This document shows positions 7,338 through 13,792 of a stretch of 15,679 nucleotides of DNA, piece after piece. The notes under the pieces were generated by a model that saw only the letters and a program-made list of their open reading frames with translations, did not search any database and was not told the origin of the DNA. Within the stretch, counting starts at the first letter, position 1. Each line of letters starts with the position of its first letter. The translations under genes were made by a program, and so were the position numbers. Source of the stretch: CAYUYV01 sp964449455 (GTDB lineage Bacteria > Pseudomonadota > Alphaproteobacteria > JAJFIK01); the NCBI GenBank assembly GCA_964449455.1, contig CAYUYV010000123.1, positions 1 to 15,679 of the forward strand, written 5' to 3'.

Positions 7338-7924
7338 AAATCGGCGTCCGAGTCGAGGGCGATCTGAAGCTGCCGGTGGTAATTGATCCGGGGAATCCGG
7401 ATGGCGCCGAAACGCTCCAAATGGTTGGTCACGAATTGCGTGTCGAGGAGCTGAAAGCCCCCGAACACGAGCCGTGACACCAGATGGACAAGAGCCACTT
7501 TGCTGGCGTCCGTTTCCCGGCTGAACATGCTTTCACCAAAAAAGGCCGCGCCGAGCCGCACCCCGTAGAGCCCCCCCACAAGCTCATCCTCCCGCCAGGT
7601 CTCCACACTGTGAGCGTGTCCCATGGCATGCAGCGAGCCGTAAAGGGAGAGGATGCGATCATTAATCCAGGTATCGTGGCGATTGGGCGCTTCTTCCGCG
7701 CAGCCTTCCATCACGGCACGGAAGGCCGTGTCGATACGGACCTCGAATCGGTCCGAGCGGATGGTGCGCCTCAGGCGTTTGGGCACATGGAAGCCATCGA
7801 GCGGCAGGATGCCGCGCTGCTTGGGGTCCACCCAGAACAGTTCCGGGTCGTCCCGCCCTTCGGCCATCGGAAACACGCCGATCGCATAGGCCCGCAGCAG
7901 AAGCTCTGGGGTAATTTCGTCCAT
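7274..7924 (-). CDS. aat: Leucyl/phenylalanyl-tRNA--protein transferase
   Basis: A 216-residue cytosolic enzyme that moves Leu or Phe from tRNA to proteins with an N-terminal Lys or Arg, creating an N-degron for ClpS/ClpAP. Family blocks are all present: LLLRAYAIGVFPMAE (8-22), FWVDPKQRGILPL (30-42), TWINDRILSLYGSLHAMGHAHSVETW (85-110), VGGLYGVRLGAAFFGESMFSR (116-136), KVALVHLV and LDTQFVTNHL (160-169). The ATG at 7924 fits the usual family start; upstream is a modest GGGA site, then the run of N. It lies downstream of accC on the same strand. The last 20 residues are beyond the conserved core and overlap DUF2155 tail to tail. Confidence 0.96.
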   Translation of the reverse strand: MDEITPELLLRAYAIGVFPMAEGRDDPELFWVDPKQRGILPLDGFHVPKRLRRTIRSDRFEVRIDTAFRAVMEGCAEEAPNRHDTWINDRILSLYGSLHAMGHAHSVETWREDELVGGLYGVRLGAAFFGESMFSRETDASKVALVHLVSRLVFGGFQLLDTQFVTNHLERFGAIRIPRINYHRQLQIALDSDADFYRLEAPCSGERALQVITQTS

Positions 7925-7944
7925 GGTGTCCCGTGGCTATCGGG

Positions 7945-8044
7945 NNNNNNNNNNNNNNNNNNNNNNNNNNNNNNNNNNNNNNNNNNNNNNNNNNNNNNNN
8001 NNNNNNNNNNNNNNNNNNNNNNNNNNNNNNNNNNNNNNNNNNNN
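7945..8044. other. Assembly gap of 100 N
   Basis: Exactly 100 unknown bases, the usual placeholder for a scaffold gap of unknown size. The same 20 bases stand directly on both sides (7925-7944 and 8045-8064), which suggests the two contigs overlap there and nothing is missing. Confidence 0.98.
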
Positions 8045-8064
8045 GGTGTCCCGTGGCTATCGGG
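8045..8064 (+). repeat. 20-bp duplicate of the left gap edge
   Basis: The 20 bases at 8045-8064 (ggtgtcccgtggctatcggg) are identical to those at 7925-7944. Both copies abut the N run. This looks like an unmerged contig end overlap, not a biological direct repeat. If merged, aat would be followed directly on the plus axis by aaagggcggcgccgg. Confidence 0.9.
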
Positions 8065-8314
8065 AAAGGGCGGCGCCGGCGCGCGGCTTCGAACGGCTCA
8101 GCCGGCGACGCGCACTATGAGGTTAGGGCCAGGACCGTGGTGGTTCAATGGTGCTTGCATGCGCACTTTGGACTGTCGCTTCGACGAGACACGCGTTGGA
8201 CGCGCAGCCGCGCCAGGATGGGTCCCATGGCCAGAACGGGACGATCAGAATGGGGTTGATCTGAACGGGGTGAGCGGGCGGGGCGGCTGGCGTGGGCCCG
8301 GTAGGGTCGCGCCG
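8065..8314. other. Intergenic region between accC and aat
   Basis: I see no gene in these 250 bp. On the minus strand it is the leader between the accC stop and aat. It contains a short degenerate tandem repeat at 8229-8272: three units of 14-15 bp around the pattern GATCNGAANGGGGT. No terminator with a T-run is seen after accC, so read-through into aat is possible. Confidence 0.5.
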
Positions 8315-9676
8315 TCAGGACCGGGTGGGATCAGACTGGCGGCGCTCCAGATGGGCCTCCAGCCAGTGGATTGTGTAGGCACCGGCCTGGAAATCGTCAT
8401 TCGCGAGAAGATCCCGGAACAGAGGAATGGTCGTGTCGATGCCGTCTATGACGAACTCCTGCAAAGTCCGGTGCAGACGCCGCAGACATTCCGCCCGGTC
8501 CCGACCATGAACGATCAGCTTGCCGATCAAACTGTCATAATAGGGCGGAACGCGGTAGCCCGAGTAAACCGCTGAGTCGATGCGCACGCCCAGGCCGCCG
8601 GGAGGGTGATATTCCCGGATCTGGCCGGGGGAGGGAGCGAAGGTGCGTGGGTTCTCTGCGTTGATCCGGCATTCGATGGCGTGTCCCTCGAAGCGGACAT
8701 CCTCCTGGCGCAGGCTCAAAGGGTCGCCACTGGCGATCAGGATTTGCTCGCGTACCAGATCGACGCCGGTGATCATCTCCGTAACCGGATGTTCCACCTG
8801 GATGCGGGTGTTCATCTCGATGAAATAGAATTCTCCGTCTTCCCACAGGAATTCCACCGTGCCGACACCGAGATAGCCGAGCCGCGCGACGGCCTCGGCC
8901 ACGACATCGCCGATCCGCGCCCGCCCTGCCGCATCGAGTGCCGGGGACGGCGCTTCTTCGACGACTTTCTGATGCCGCCGTTGGAGCGAGCAGTCCCGCT
9001 CGCCCAGATGGACCACATTGCCATGGGCATCGGCCACGACCTGGATTTCGATATGGCGCGGCCGCTCCAGATATTTTTCCAGATAGACCGAGCCGTCGCC
9101 AAAGGCGCGCTGGGCTTCGGTGCGCGCCGTCGATAGGGCCGTGCTGAGGGCATCCGCGTCCCGGGCGACCTTCATGCCGCGCCCGCCGCCGCCGGCGGCC
9201 GCTTTCACCAGCACCGGATAGCCAATGCGTTCTGCGACGTCCCGCGCTGTCTCATCGTCCGTAATGCCGCCTTCGGACCCGGGAACCACGGGAATGCCAG
9301 CCTCAGCGACGGCCCGTTTTGCAGCGATCTTGTCGCCCATCAGGCGGATATGTTCGGCCCGCGGGCCAATGAAGACGATGTCGTGGGCATTCACGATTTC
9401 CGCAAAGCGCGCATTCTCGGACAAAAAGCCATAGCCGGGGTGAATGGCCTGGGCGCCCGTGATCTCACAGGCCGCGATGATGGCCGGGATGTTGAGATAG
9501 CTGTCGACGGCCTGGGGCGGGCCAATGCACACGCTTTCATTGGCAAGGCGCACATGCATGGCATCGGCGTCCGCCGTGGAATGCACGGCCACGGTCTTGA
9601 TGCCCAGATCCTGGCAGGCCCGATGGACCCTCAAGGCGATTTCGCCGCGATTGGCGATCAGGATCTTGTCGAACAT
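8315..9676 (-). CDS. accC: Acetyl-CoA carboxylase, biotin carboxylase subunit
   Basis: A 453-residue ATP-grasp enzyme that carboxylates the biotin on AccB, the first step of malonyl-CoA and fatty-acid synthesis. The N-terminal domain starts with FDKILIANRGEIALRV. The glycine-rich ATP loop GGGGRGMK is at 162-169. The ligand and catalytic residues known from the E. coli enzyme are all present at nearly the same numbers: K116, K158, H208, K237, E275, E287, N289, R291, R337; the motif EMNTRIQVEHPVTE spans 287-300. Length is normal for the family. A GAGGAAA ribosome site lies just ahead of the ATG at 9676. accB lies 52 bp upstream on the same strand, giving the usual accB-accC operon. Confidence 0.98.
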   Translation of the reverse strand: MFDKILIANRGEIALRVHRACQDLGIKTVAVHSTADADAMHVRLANESVCIGPPQAVDSYLNIPAIIAACEITGAQAIHPGYGFLSENARFAEIVNAHDIVFIGPRAEHIRLMGDKIAAKRAVAEAGIPVVPGSEGGITDDETARDVAERIGYPVLVKAAAGGGGRGMKVARDADALSTALSTARTEAQRAFGDGSVYLEKYLERPRHIEIQVVADAHGNVVHLGERDCSLQRRHQKVVEEAPSPALDAAGRARIGDVVAEAVARLGYLGVGTVEFLWEDGEFYFIEMNTRIQVEHPVTEMITGVDLVREQILIASGDPLSLRQEDVRFEGHAIECRINAENPRTFAPSPGQIREYHPPGGLGVRIDSAVYSGYRVPPYYDSLIGKLIVHGRDRAECLRRLHRTLQEFVIDGIDTTIPLFRDLLANDDFQAGAYTIHWLEAHLERRQSDPTRS

Positions 9677-9728
9677 TGACTTTCCTCAGGCCCCCTTGTG
9701 GCACAGGGCAACTTCCGATCGGTTCGGA

Positions 9729-10271
9729 TCATTCGATAATGAGCAGCGGTTCGCCGAATTCCACGGGCTGTTCATTGGCCACGAGAATCTTGCTCACCGT
9801 GCCCGAGCGCGGCGCGGGAATGTGGTTCATGGTCTTCATGGCCTCAATGATCATCACCGTCTGGCCCTCTTTGACGCTCGCGCCCTCACGGACGAATGCG
9901 GGCGCATCGGGCTCGGGTGCGATATAGGCGGTGCCAACCATGGGCGACTTGACCACTCCGGGATGGGAGGCGAGATCGTCCCGGCTTTCGGGGCCGCCCG
10001 CGACGGGTGTGGGTTGAATCGGGGCGGCCTGTTGGGCTGGTGCGGGCTGGGCTGCGGTCAGCGGAAAGACCGCGCCGTGGACCGGCGGTGCCTGGCGGGC
10101 CACGCGCAGGCGCAGGCCGTTCTGCTCAACCTCGATTTCCGTCAGATCCGTTTCCGTCAACAGGCTGGCCAGCTCCCGGATCAGTTCCTGATCGACGGTG
10201 TTGCGGGCCGGCGCGCCCTGTTCTGGACTGCTGCGGGCCGGTTTAGGGGCTTCGCTCGCTTTTTGAGTCAC
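9729..10271 (-). CDS. accB: Acetyl-CoA carboxylase, biotin carboxyl carrier protein
   Basis: The product has 180 residues. An N-terminal helical segment (about 25-60) is followed by a Pro/Ala/Gln-rich flexible linker (about 61-92) and the C-terminal biotinyl domain (about 103-180). The biotin site is EAMKTMN at 143-149, with K146 carrying biotin; the thumb region and closing EFGEPLLIIE are present. The start codon is GTG at 10271, preceded by a good GAGAGG site 8 nt upstream. A transcription terminator at 10380-10420 lies upstream, so accBC should have its own promoter in 10272-10379, though I cannot pick a convincing one. Confidence 0.97.
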   Translation of the reverse strand: MTQKASEAPKPARSSPEQGAPARNTVDQELIRELASLLTETDLTEIEVEQNGLRLRVARQAPPVHGAVFPLTAAQPAPAQQAAPIQPTPVAGGPESRDDLASHPGVVKSPMVGTAYIAPEPDAPAFVREGASVKEGQTVMIIEAMKTMNHIPAPRSGTVSKILVANEQPVEFGEPLLIIE

Positions 10272-10330
10272 GATATCGACCTCTCGATTCCGCCACTATG
10301 CGGGTGCCAGCGGGGGCCGGATCGCATGGT

Positions 10331-10361
10331 CCGGGTATCGGCGCTTTAGCGCTGAGCCCGG
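10331..10361. other. Stem-loop in the accB leader
   Basis: The outer arms CCGGG (10331-10335) and CCCGG (10357-10361) enclose an inner GCGC-TTTA-GCGC hairpin (10341-10352). It lies 60-90 bp upstream of the accB GTG, after the aroQ terminator. It could be part of the accBC 5' leader. No T-run follows, so it is not an obvious terminator. Confidence 0.35.
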
Positions 10362-10379
10362 GCGGAAACAGGGTTTTTG

Positions 10380-10420
10380 AAAAACGCACGATCGGACCCA
10401 TCCCATGGGCCTGGTCGTGC
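10380..10420 (-). terminator. Intrinsic terminator of aroQ
   Basis: Two 16-nt arms (10386-10401 and 10405-10420) are inverted copies at 13 of 16 positions around a 3-nt loop. On the minus strand the stem is followed directly by G and five T (10385-10380). This is the classic hairpin plus T-tract, about 104 bp past the aroQ stop. It separates aroQ from accBC. Confidence 0.7.
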
Positions 10421-10523
10421 CGCCTTGTGTCCGCTGGTGGATGCCCGGTCCTTGTGAACCGTGTTTCCCCGCGAAACGCTCATCCCCGCGCCCGACGATG
10501 GGCTGATTCTGCGTCTGGATCGC

Positions 10524-10991
10524 TTATCCCCAATGGGCCGCGAGCGCGTCCATCGCCAGGAGATAACCCGTTGCCCCAAAACCGCAAATCAGCCCTTTGG
10601 CTGCAGGGGTAATCGTTGAATGGTGGCGGAACGTCTCACGTTTAAACAGATTGGACAAGTGGACCTCGATCACCACGCCCTCATAGCTGAGCAGCGCGTC
10701 ATAAATGGCGATGGAGGTGTGGCTATAGGCCCCGGCATTGATGATGATGCCGTCGCAGGTGTGCCGCGCTTCCTGGATCCAATCGATCAAGGTGCCTTCC
10801 GTATTGCTCTGCCGGAAGACAAGGTCGAAGCCCAGTGCATGGGCCTTTTCCCCCATCATGGCTTCGATGTCAGCCAAAGTCGTCGAGCCGTAGATCTCAG
10901 GCTCACGGGTTCCCAGCAGATTGAGATTGGGCCCGTTCAGGGTGAGGACCCGTTTGCGGGACGCAGGGCTGGGGGTGGGGGCATTGGTCAT
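10524..10991 (-). CDS. aroQ: 3-dehydroquinate dehydratase, type II
   Basis: A 155-residue cytosolic enzyme that dehydrates 3-dehydroquinate to 3-dehydroshikimate in the shikimate pathway; type II forms a dodecamer. Motifs: LNGPNLNLLGTREPEIYG at 18-35 with R29 and the catalytic Y34, INAGAYSHTS at 84-93, EVHLSN at 109-114 with H111, and RHHS at 122-125. The first 12 residues (MTNAPTPSPASR) are an extension beyond the usual start; AAGAGGA about 10 nt ahead supports the ATG at 10991. It is divergent from thiS across 92 bp. In many relatives aroQ follows the dsbA-like gene directly; here thiSG and a YbjN-like gene lie between. Confidence 0.97.
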   Translation of the reverse strand: MTNAPTPSPASRKRVLTLNGPNLNLLGTREPEIYGSTTLADIEAMMGEKAHALGFDLVFRQSNTEGTLIDWIQEARHTCDGIIINAGAYSHTSIAIYDALLSYEGVVIEVHLSNLFKRETFRHHSTITPAAKGLICGFGATGYLLAMDALAAHWG

Positions 10992-11083
10992 GGGCGCAGG
11001 GTCCTCTTCTGGGTGCTTGTGCGGCTCTGCCCAAACGCATACATCCCGGTCATCACAATGAACATCACAAGGGCTGTCGTGTC

Positions 11084-11284
11084 GTGAAGCTGATCATCAA
11101 CGGCGAGACGAGGAGCGTGGACGGACCATTGACCGTGCACGGATTGCTCGAACACCTGGAGCTTCCGGCTGCGAAAATCGCGGTGGAACGTAATCTGGAG
11201 ATCGTGCCCCGCTCCCTCTATGCCGAGACGGCGCTGAGTGACGGCGACCGCCTGGAAATCGTGCATTTCATCGGAGGAGGGTGA
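11084..11284 (+). CDS. thiS: Sulfur carrier protein ThiS
   Basis: A 66-residue ubiquitin-like protein. It is adenylated and then thiocarboxylated at its C-terminal glycine, and it delivers sulfur to ThiG for the thiazole ring of thiamine. It begins MKLIINGETRSV, has the internal VERNLEIV block, and ends FIGGG as required. The start is GTG at 11084, with AAGGG about 10 nt upstream. A weak promoter-like pair, TTGTGC (11017-11022) and TACATC (11040-11045) with 17-nt spacing, lies in the 92-bp gap to aroQ. I see no TPP riboswitch there. thiG follows after 4 bp. Confidence 0.95.
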   Translation: MKLIINGETRSVDGPLTVHGLLEHLELPAAKIAVERNLEIVPRSLYAETALSDGDRLEIVHFIGGG

Positions 11285-11288
11285 GGGC

Positions 11289-12062
11289 GTGTTCGAGGAT
11301 CCCCTGAATGTTGCAGGCCGGCAGTTCAACTCCCGGCTCATTATCGGAACCGGCAAATACGCCTCCTACGCCCAGAACGCGCGCGCGCTGGAAGCCTCCG
11401 GTGCCGAGATCATCACGGTGGCGGTCCGGCGGGTGAATTTGACTGACCGGTCAAAACCCATGCTGGTCGATCATATCGACCCGCAGAAATACACTTTTCT
11501 CCCCAACACGGCGGGGTGTTACACGGGCGAGGACGCGGTGCGCACCTTGCGCCTGGCCCGCGAGGCGGGCGGCTGGTCCCTGGTCAAGCTTGAAGTGCTC
11601 GGCGATCCCAAAACCCTTTATCCTAATATGCGCGAAACCCTGCGTGCGGCTGAGATGCTGCTCCAGGACGGTTTTGAGGTCATGGTCTATTGCAGTGACG
11701 ACCCCATTGCCGCGAAAGAACTGGAGAACATGGGCTGCTGCGCAATCATGCCCCTTGGCGCGCCGATTGGCTCCGGTCTTGGTATCCAGAACCCCGTCCA
11801 TATTCGATTGATCGTGGAGCAGGCCCGCGTGCCCGTAATCGTGGATGCGGGGGTCGGGACAGCGTCGGATGCGACGATTGCTATGGAACTGGGCTGCGAT
11901 GCGGTCTTGATGAACACCGCGATCGCGCAAGCCCGGGATCCAATCAAGATGGCCCATGCCATGCGCCGGGGCGTTGAGGCGGGCCGCTTTGCCTATCTCG
12001 CGGGCCGCATGCCCCGCCGATCCTACGCAGACCCGTCATCACCCTTGGCGGGTCTGATCTGA
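11289..12062 (+). CDS. thiG: Thiazole synthase
   Basis: A 257-residue TIM-barrel enzyme that combines deoxyxylulose phosphate, dehydroglycine and sulfur from ThiS into the thiazole phosphate of thiamine. The catalytic lysine is K100 in LVKLEVLGD; other family blocks are SRLIIGTGKY (14-23), LPNTAGCYTG (71-80), PLGAPIGSGLGIQNP (145-159), VPVIVDAGVGTASDA (171-185) and the closing YADPSSPLAGLI. The start is taken as GTG at 11289 (MFEDPLNVAG), since GGAGG at the end of thiS is a good ribosome site and the length then matches the family. Reading frames are coupled with thiS. No thiO, thiC, thiE or thiF is in the window. Confidence 0.97.
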   Translation: MFEDPLNVAGRQFNSRLIIGTGKYASYAQNARALEASGAEIITVAVRRVNLTDRSKPMLVDHIDPQKYTFLPNTAGCYTGEDAVRTLRLAREAGGWSLVKLEVLGDPKTLYPNMRETLRAAEMLLQDGFEVMVYCSDDPIAAKELENMGCCAIMPLGAPIGSGLGIQNPVHIRLIVEQARVPVIVDAGVGTASDATIAMELGCDAVLMNTAIAQARDPIKMAHAMRRGVEAGRFAYLAGRMPRRSYADPSSPLAGLI

Positions 12063-12091
12063 CCCGCCCGACCGAGATCGCCGATATCGGC
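12047..12091. terminator. Hairpins between convergent thiG and the YbjN-like gene
   Basis: GGCGGGTC (12047-12054) and GACCCGCC (12061-12068) form a perfect 8-bp stem with a 6-nt loop that spans the thiG stop codon. A second perfect palindrome, GCCGATATCGGC, is at 12080-12091. Both lie between convergent genes, so a two-way terminator is likely, but neither has a T-run. Confidence 0.5.
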
Positions 12092-12126
12092 CGGGCGCCA
12101 GGACTCCAACTGTCTGAGTCAGGCCG

Positions 12127-12768
12127 TTAGTTCAGGAGGGTCGGATCGATCTCGCCGCCCGGGAACAGGGACAGGATTTCCTGCACATGGCCTGGCTGGT
12201 CCGAGCCGTCGAAGGCCACCTCTGTTTTGCTGAGGCCGGTGTCGACCCGCGGGGCCTGGGGGCCAGCTCCGGGCTGCTGCTCCGGCTGCGGCGCGACGAA
12301 GGGCAGCAGGCGGCGCGCGATGGTTTCGAAAGCGGCCACATTCACCACCACATTGCCCTTCGGCAGACCGTAATCAGCGGTTAGATAGCGGGACACGGCG
12401 GCGTCCTCACCAATCTTGAAGGCTTTGATAAAGGCATAGGTGTTGTTGAAATCGTTGAGACGCGCCAGGTCATAGGGCTCTTCACCAGCCGCAAACAGCG
12501 CGATGATCCGAACCGCGGCGCACCGGCCCTGGGAGCAGGCCGACGGGATCATGATGAAGCGCAGATTGTTAGGGCTCATCACATTGAGCGCCTGGCTGCC
12601 GTCAGAAAACACCCGCACGGCCGAGCGGTAACCAAAATCGGTGAGAATGCTCTGAAGGCCCGGAATGTCGAAGCCGGGCATCATCTCGGAAGGATCCTGA
12701 GTCTGGGCCCGGCTCGGCGTGGTCGCGCACAGGCTGGCAAACAGGACGGCGGCCATGAGGTAACGCAT
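12127..12768 (-). CDS. Secreted YbjN-domain-like protein
   Basis: The product has 213 residues. A signal peptide (MRYLMAAVLFASLCA) ends near SRA|QTQ at 21. Residues about 34-158 resemble the YbjN domain: a repeated pattern of short strands (SAVRVFSDGSQALNVMS, LRFIMIPSACSQGRCAAVRIIALF) followed by LARLNDFNNTYAFIKAFKIGEDAAVSRYL, the typical N-x-x-N segment and acidic turn. C78 and C83 may pair in the periplasm. The tail is Pro/Gln-rich, then ends GHVQEILSLFPGGEIDPTLLN. The ATG at 12768 is chosen for its signal peptide and AAGGA site 7 nt ahead. It follows dsbA on the same strand after 183 bp, so it may have its own promoter. Its role is unknown; the family match is by eye. Confidence 0.72.
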   Translation of the reverse strand: MRYLMAAVLFASLCATTPSRAQTQDPSEMMPGFDIPGLQSILTDFGYRSAVRVFSDGSQALNVMSPNNLRFIMIPSACSQGRCAAVRIIALFAAGEEPYDLARLNDFNNTYAFIKAFKIGEDAAVSRYLTADYGLPKGNVVVNVAAFETIARRLLPFVAPQPEQQPGAGPQAPRVDTGLSKTEVAFDGSDQPGHVQEILSLFPGGEIDPTLLN

Positions 12769-12921
12769 AGGATGATCCTTACTGGTGGCCGTCGACCCGA
12801 GGCAATGGCACTCACGGGCTCCGGCAGGGTCCGGAGGGCCCGCCATTCCCAAGCGTGACCCAGTTCAGTTTTGTTGTCATCCCAGTGTCATCCGGTGAAG
12901 GTGCTGTCGTCCAGCCCCTAT

Positions 12922-12956
12922 CGTAAGATCGATTGTTTCCAATCAGGCCCCTTACG
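12922..12956 (-). terminator. Stem-loop at the end of the dsbA-like gene
   Basis: The outer arms CGTAAG (12922-12927) and CTTACG (12951-12956) enclose an inner GATTG-TTTC-CAATC hairpin (12931-12944). It spans the stop codon of the dsbA-like gene. No T-run follows on the minus strand, so it may stabilise the 3' end more than terminate. Confidence 0.35.
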
Positions 12957-13704
12957 GCTTCGCCTCGGAGATGAGGTGGCGGACCATCTCTTCGCGCCAG
13001 CCCGTGACCGGTTCCGACCCGACAATGAAGCTCGGTGTGCCGTTGACCTTCAGGGCTGTGGCCATCTTGCGATGGGAATCGACGATTTCCTGGGTTTTGG
13101 GGCTGTTCATGTCCTTTTGGAACCGCTTTGCATCAAGGCCCATATCCTTGGCCATGGCGACCATGCGGGCCTCGTCAAAGGATCCGCTGGCGCCCATCAA
13201 CGCCCGGTGCATGTCGAAATAGCGGTCCTGATAGCCAGCCGCGATCGCCGCTTTGGAGGCGGTCACTGATTGCGGGCTCAGAATCGGAAATTCAACAAAG
13301 GCGACCGCCAGTTCCTTTTCGTCCTCGATCATCTCCAAAACGGAGGGCATGGCCTGTTTGCAGAAGCCGCAGCGATAGTCGAAGAACTCGACCATCCGGA
13401 TTTTGCCCTTCGGATTGCCGGCGATATGCAGGCCCGGAAGGGACCACACGGCATCCAGGTTCTGGGAAATTGACTCCCGCTGCGCCTGTTCGGCATCCCG
13501 CTCCTGGCGCATCTCAAATTCGTTCAGCGCTTCGATGATCATCTCGGGATTGTCCATGAGGATCTGGCGCACCTGCTCGCTGAGCCCAGCCGGCACGGCG
13601 ACCTTCTCGGCATTCGCGGAGCCGGACAGGATGGCGGCGGTGAGGCCGGCCGCGGCGATGGCGGAAAAGGCGCAGGCGCTGAGGGTGGCAAATCGGCGGG
13701 CCAT
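12952..13704 (-). CDS. Periplasmic thiol:disulfide oxidoreductase, DsbA/ScsC-like
   Basis: The product has 250 residues. A signal peptide at about 1-32 ends SANA|EKV. Residues about 38-88 form a charged helical segment (EQVRQILMDNPEMIIEALNEF) like the N-terminal oligomerisation domain of ScsC-type proteins. The thioredoxin fold follows: FFDYRCGFCKQ at 107-117 holds the active site C112-G-F-C115, and the cis-proline loop is GTPSF at 202-206 (P204). It should form or reshuffle disulfides in exported proteins; the N-terminal stalk suggests a trimer and possibly isomerase activity (inference). The ATG at 13704 has an AGGGAGA site ahead; an ATG 24 bp further upstream lacks one. It lies 88 bp after the M48 gene on the same strand, probably in the same operon. 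Confidence 0.93.
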   Translation of the reverse strand: MARRFATLSACAFSAIAAAGLTAAILSGSANAEKVAVPAGLSEQVRQILMDNPEMIIEALNEFEMRQERDAEQAQRESISQNLDAVWSLPGLHIAGNPKGKIRMVEFFDYRCGFCKQAMPSVLEMIEDEKELAVAFVEFPILSPQSVTASKAAIAAGYQDRYFDMHRALMGASGSFDEARMVAMAKDMGLDAKRFQKDMNSPKTQEIVDSHRKMATALKVNGTPSFIVGSEPVTGWREEMVRHLISEAKP

Positions 13705-13792
13705 GGGGGTCTCCCTGGTGAATGGCATCAAAGCGGGGTGATGGAGGCGCCAGTCCGGCTGCCCCCGAAACGGAGTGGAGGGTGACGTCCGC

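Noticed and set aside
7484..8575. Open frame running through the N run
   Set aside because: It is open only because the unknown bases contain no stop; on both sides it is antisense to aat and accC or lies in the spacer.
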